Assembly (NCBI GenBank): GCA_016722505.1
Contig: JADKJH010000001.1
Span: 1,302,001-1,366,000 of the forward strand
DNA length: 64,000 nucleotides
Direction of reading: 5' to 3'
Origin: Holophagaceae bacterium
Lineage (GTDB): Bacteria; Acidobacteriota; Holophagae; Holophagales; Holophagaceae
The notes under the pieces were generated by a model that had not been told where the DNA came from, did no database searches, and saw only the letters and a program-made list of their open reading frames with translations. Below are positions 60,906-64,000 of this stretch, piece by piece (the first letter of the stretch is position 1; each line of letters starts with the position of its first letter). The translations under genes and the position numbers were made by a program.

Positions 60906-62668
60906 TCGTTGCCCTCAAGCCCGCCAGGGATGCGGTGATTGAAGGATTCATTGTCGAGGATGGTCTTCAATTGAGCGTTGACAGCCTCTAATTGGGACAA
61001 TGAGAGGCCGTTTCTCCTGGCCCGGCGATAGAAGGTCTTCATCTCACCATAACGCCCGTTGTTGTATGAAATGACAAGGCCCCAGGCATAGGCCCGAGTG
61101 TTTCGGGAATCCGCTGCGATCGCGTTATGCAAACCCTCCAATGCCTTCGCTGGGTTGCTGCTGGCCATGGCGGTGGCTTCGCTCATGGTGGAGTTGCTCA
61201 GGCTCATGTGTTCCGCTGCGCTCAGGGCGCTCAGGCTTTCTGGCGAGAATGGTCCAGTGGGTGCCGTAACGCGGAATTTTTCAGGGGAGGCCTGTGAAGT
61301 CCCTAAATTCGCAGATGGCTGGAAGGGCGCATCGGGCTGTTGGGGTTTTTGCGGAGCCTTGATGCCTCCAGTCATTCGCCCATCCGGAGCAGGCAGTGTG
61401 GATTTCAGGTTCAAAGAAGTAGAGGGAGAGTTGGCTGCCGGAGCTGTTGGCAGGGCTGAGCCAGAGGTTGCGTGGAGATCTGGAGAGGTTGCATCCTGGG
61501 CCAGGGCTGGCTGGCCGGGTTGACTTTGTCTTGCTTGCCACCAACGCCACCCCATGAATCCGCCACCGCCCAGGATGGCCAACACCACGACACCCGCGAC
61601 CAGAAGCGTCACCAAGGCGCTCGATCCTGATTTGGATGAAGCCGCTGGAGCGGGGCGAGGTGGCAAAACCGGAGGAGTGACGGGACCGGAAGCCATGACT
61701 TCTGTGGGAGGTACTGGTCTCGGAACGCCTGGGGCCGTCCCGGCGGGGAGAATGGCCGTCGGGGCAATGGAGGCAATGGGCGTTGGGGCGGAGAAAGCCG
61801 TGGCACCGCTTTGTAGCACAGCAGTGGCCTCGGGGATCACACCCTTCCAGGTAGGATCTTTGACGGCGCGAAGAGCCTTCGCGAAGGCTTCGCCGGTCTG
61901 ATATCGGGTCTCCGGGTCCTTGGAAAGGCCCATGTCGAGCACGCTGCGGACAAGAGGGCTGATGCCTTGCAGAATGCTCAGGTCAATGGGTTCCGGGGCC
62001 TCATTGACGATTTTATAGAGAATGGTCGGAGTGGTATCACCGCTGAAGGGCTTGCGGCCGCTCAAAGCTTCATAAAGGATCACGCCGACCGCAAAGAGGT
62101 CGCTGCGTGGATCCGGCTTGCCGCTGCGGATGTATTCAGGAGCCATGTAACTTACGGTCCCCATCACCATTCCAGTGGCTGTCATGTCGGAATTCGCAAC
62201 ACGCGCCACGCCAAAATCCATCACTTTGGCCCGCAATTTCTTTCCGTCGCGTTGGACACGGATGTTCGAGGGTTTGATATCGCGATGCACGACGCCCTGG
62301 CGGTGGGCGTAGTCCAGCCCATCGCAAACCTGGCCTAAGACTTCCAGAACTTCGGTTTGGGTCAGAGATTGGTCCTGCAGCAATTCCTGCAGGTCGTGGC
62401 CCGGCACCAGCTCCATGGCGATATACATCACACCCTGGTCTTCGCCGAATTCATAGATCGTCACAAGGTTGGGGTGATTGAGCGCACCAGCCGCCTTGGC
62501 CTCCCGGGCAAAGCGCTCCTTGGCATCATCGCCTTGGGCCGCGCTGGGAAGAATCGTCTTGATGGCCACTTCGCGGCCGATGGAAGGATCCTCGCCAAGA
62601 TAAACTTCCCCCATGGCCCCTTGGCCCAATACCTTTTTGATGTGAAACTTGCCAAGTTTTTCAAACAT
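60902..62668 (-). CDS. Membrane Ser/Thr protein kinase (Hanks/PknB-type)
   Basis: 588 residues. The N-terminal kinase domain has the P-loop LGQGAMGEVYLGED, catalytic Lys in REVAIKTILP, HRDIKPSNIRV, DFGVARV, the activation segment TGMVMGTVSYMAPEYI and DLFAVGVILYEALSGRKPF. A Pro/Ala linker precedes one transmembrane helix (SSALVTLLVAGVVVLAILGGGGFMGW, about residue 360). The extracytoplasmic part is low-complexity, then a short TPR-like end (EATAMASSNPAKALEGLHNAIAADSRNTRAYAWGLVISYNNGRYGEMKTFYRRARR). It may signal to FHA proteins such as that at 26130. First gene of a long minus-strand run. Confidence 0.93.
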   Translation of the reverse strand: MFEKLGKFHIKKVLGQGAMGEVYLGEDPSIGREVAIKTILPSAAQGDDAKERFAREAKAAGALNHPNLVTIYEFGEDQGVMYIAMELVPGHDLQELLQDQSLTQTEVLEVLGQVCDGLDYAHRQGVVHRDIKPSNIRVQRDGKKLRAKVMDFGVARVANSDMTATGMVMGTVSYMAPEYIRSGKPDPRSDLFAVGVILYEALSGRKPFSGDTTPTILYKIVNEAPEPIDLSILQGISPLVRSVLDMGLSKDPETRYQTGEAFAKALRAVKDPTWKGVIPEATAVLQSGATAFSAPTPIASIAPTAILPAGTAPGVPRPVPPTEVMASGPVTPPVLPPRPAPAASSKSGSSALVTLLVAGVVVLAILGGGGFMGWRWWQARQSQPGQPALAQDATSPDLHATSGSALPTAPAANSPSTSLNLKSTLPAPDGRMTGGIKAPQKPQQPDAPFQPSANLGTSQASPEKFRVTAPTGPFSPESLSALSAAEHMSLSNSTMSEATAMASSNPAKALEGLHNAIAADSRNTRAYAWGLVISYNNGRYGEMKTFYRRARRNGLSLSQLEAVNAQLKTILDNESFNHRIPGGLEGNE

Positions 62669-62810
62669 GGTTTCTTCCCCTTATGGCTTATTGCCGTGAT
62701 GCTGATCAAGCATAGGACGTTCCGAAATGAAGACCCAAGCAAAGACCCTTTCTTTTTAGGCAATTTCGGCCCAGCTTATGAAGAGGTTTTTTCCACACTC
62801 AGGAGCATCC

Positions 62811-64000
62811 ATGTCTGAAGCCCATACCCGCCAATTTCTACCGGCGCTGATGGGTAGTCTCCGCCAAGAGGCCCAGAACGGTGTGCTGATGCTGGAGCAG
62901 AGTGATGGCACCCGCTATTTATATTGGGTGAGTGGCAACCTGGTTTACCTGAAGAGTGAGGTCGCGGGTGAGCAATTCGGAAACTACCTCATTCGGCGAG
63001 GTGTGCTGGATTGGGATGCGCTTCAGGAACTGCTGGCGGATAACTCGGGGGTCCGCTTTGGGGACCGGTTGGTGAAATGGGGGCTCCTGAGCGAGAAGGA
63101 GCGTGATGACCATCTCTTCACGTTGATGCGCCAGATCCTGCTCAACGCTATGGAACACCCCATTGTGGAGATGAAGTGGAATGAATCGTCCCTGGGCGGC
63201 GATCTGGATCTTGATCTCTACTTCCCAATCGATTACCGGCGCATGGTTTGGGAGACCTTCCAGGATCTGGGCACCCTTTCTGATGTCTGTGACCTTTTCA
63301 GATCCTCTCCCGATTGGCGGTGGGAGGCCCCGCCTGAATTGCTTGATTCGCTAAAGGACCTTCCCCTCACACCGCAGATGGCCTATGTCCTGACCTTCCT
63401 GGGCAAAGACCCGATGGGTTTTGAGACCCTCGCTTCTCTCACGGGAATGGAAGAAGAGGAAACGGCGCGCCTGATCGTGACGCTTTGGGCGCTTTCCGGA
63501 CTGAACCTTGCCAAAGGGGAAATGCCGTCTCCAGCCAAACACCGAAAACCCAGCCAGCCCATCACGCCGCCGATGGTGCCCATCCTCCCGCCGTCAGTCC
63601 CCACACTCATTTCCGAGCCAACCCCGGTCGTGTCGTCGCCGGTCCGCATACCCGAAGCAGCTCCCAAAATCGAAACACCCCGGAGTGAAAAGCCATTCCG
63701 CCTTGAATTCAGCACCCCGACTGATGCTGCTCCAGTCCCGGCCGCGATAGCGAAACCCAAGCTTGACCAGCTGGAAAGCTCGGAAAGCATCGTTCCGGAG
63801 ATCCAGGAAGAATCCATCACTCCCGAACAGAACGCGCTGAAACTTTATAAGCGGGCAAAGTACCTGCTGCTTCAAGACCGCACCAGCGAGACCGTGCGGC
63901 TTCTGGAAGAGTCGGTGAAGCTGGATCCTGGAGGACCAGTCACCTACGATTCCTGGTTGTTGCTCGGTCGGCTTCGGATGGCAAATCCTGCTTGGGTTGT
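62811..64000 (+). CDS. PATAN/DUF4388-domain protein with TPR end (runs off the window)
   Basis: The frame is open from ATG 62811 (AGGAG five bases upstream) to the end of the window, at least 396 codons. The N-terminus MSEAHTRQFLPALMGSLRQEAQNGVLMLEQSDGTRYLYWVSGNLVYLKSEVAGEQFGNYLIRRG is a DUF4388/PATAN domain, common in acidobacterial and deltaproteobacterial signalling proteins. A winged-helix-like part (TPQMAYVLTFLGKDPMGFETLASLTGMEEEETARLIVTLWALSG), a Pro-rich linker and a TPR-like segment (NALKLYKRAKYLLLQDRTSETVRLLEESVKLDPGG) follow. It is divergent from the Ser/Thr kinase gene, with a 142-base shared upstream region. Confidence 0.8.
   Translation, partial: MSEAHTRQFLPALMGSLRQEAQNGVLMLEQSDGTRYLYWVSGNLVYLKSEVAGEQFGNYLIRRGVLDWDALQELLADNSGVRFGDRLVKWGLLSEKERDDHLFTLMRQILLNAMEHPIVEMKWNESSLGGDLDLDLYFPIDYRRMVWETFQDLGTLSDVCDLFRSSPDWRWEAPPELLDSLKDLPLTPQMAYVLTFLGKDPMGFETLASLTGMEEEETARLIVTLWALSGLNLAKGEMPSPAKHRKPSQPITPPMVPILPPSVPTLISEPTPVVSSPVRIPEAAPKIETPRSEKPFRLEFSTPTDAAPVPAAIAKPKLDQLESSESIVPEIQEESITPEQNALKLYKRAKYLLLQDRTSETVRLLEESVKLDPGGPVTYDSWLLLGRLRMANPAWV

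Noticed and set aside
1..64000. CRISPR arrays, tRNA or rRNA genes, insertion sequences
   Set aside because: No regularly spaced direct repeats, cloverleaf-type sequences, rRNA motifs or transposase genes with terminal repeats were found on reading.

Overview
The window looks like a chromosomal segment of a Gram-negative, GC-rich bacterium. LolA-like, outer-membrane-barrel and lipid-flippase-like genes indicate an outer membrane. The gene mix (DUF1800/DUF1501 pair, CBM9-DUF5916 barrel, zinc-ribbon/FHA/TPR genes, PATAN/DUF4388 protein, ThyX, class II DAHP synthase) fits Acidobacteriota, perhaps Holophagae (Geothrix/Holophaga-like). That placement is inference from gene content; no rRNA is present. 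No tRNA, rRNA, CRISPR array or insertion sequence was seen.

Region 1 (1-10.6 kb, minus strand) is a catabolic cluster of the selenium-linked purine/hydantoin type: Se-dependent-type xanthine dehydrogenase, YgeY, YgfK, a threonine-synthase-like enzyme, HyuA and YgeW. It has a good sigma-70 promoter and a structured 5' leader. Four of its six recognisable genes are broken by small indels or a deletion, far more than anywhere else in the window.

Region 2 (10.6-29.6 kb) is mostly housekeeping and envelope genes. It holds PilZ-like and DUF2892 proteins, a class V aminotransferase, ThyX, a fibronectin-type lipoprotein, fructose-6-phosphate aldolase, an exported HIT protein, an acyl-CoA carboxylase subunit, and a GT41 (OGT/SPINDLY-like) glycosyltransferase flanked by two paralogous secreted TPR proteins. 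CPBP protease, SDR, GNAT, YycJ-like and LolA-like genes follow, then a zinc-ribbon/FHA, TPR and RDD-like gene set.

Region 3 (29.6-37 kb) has a tandem pair of KimA-like potassium transporters, one copy with a 1-nt frameshift. Next is a compact RiPP locus: an exported peptide with eight Cys-Gly motifs, a DUF692/MNIO oxidase and a DUF2063 partner. This is a bufferin/HvfABC-like metal-binding peptide system. lipA follows.

Region 4 (37-50 kb) has a CBM9-DUF5916 barrel, DUF192, a degenerate metallophosphoesterase, an M1-type peptidase, a TSUP permease, an MFS transporter and a DUF1501/DUF1800/cytochrome-like lipoprotein operon.

Region 5 (50-64 kb) has queA with an MsbA-like ABC exporter. Divergent from them is class II DAHP synthase behind what reads as a complete Phe/Tyr transcription attenuator. 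Then comes a long minus-strand run: Ser/Thr kinase, RNase III, HisA-like protein, a 599-aa unknown, lipoprotein, ECF sigma, probable anti-sigma and TPR/HEAT protein. The window ends inside a PATAN/DUF4388 gene.

The strongest candidates for new biology are the Phe/Tyr attenuator, the eight-Cys MNIO peptide locus, the structured leader of the xanthine dehydrogenase operon, and the clustered decay of that operon.
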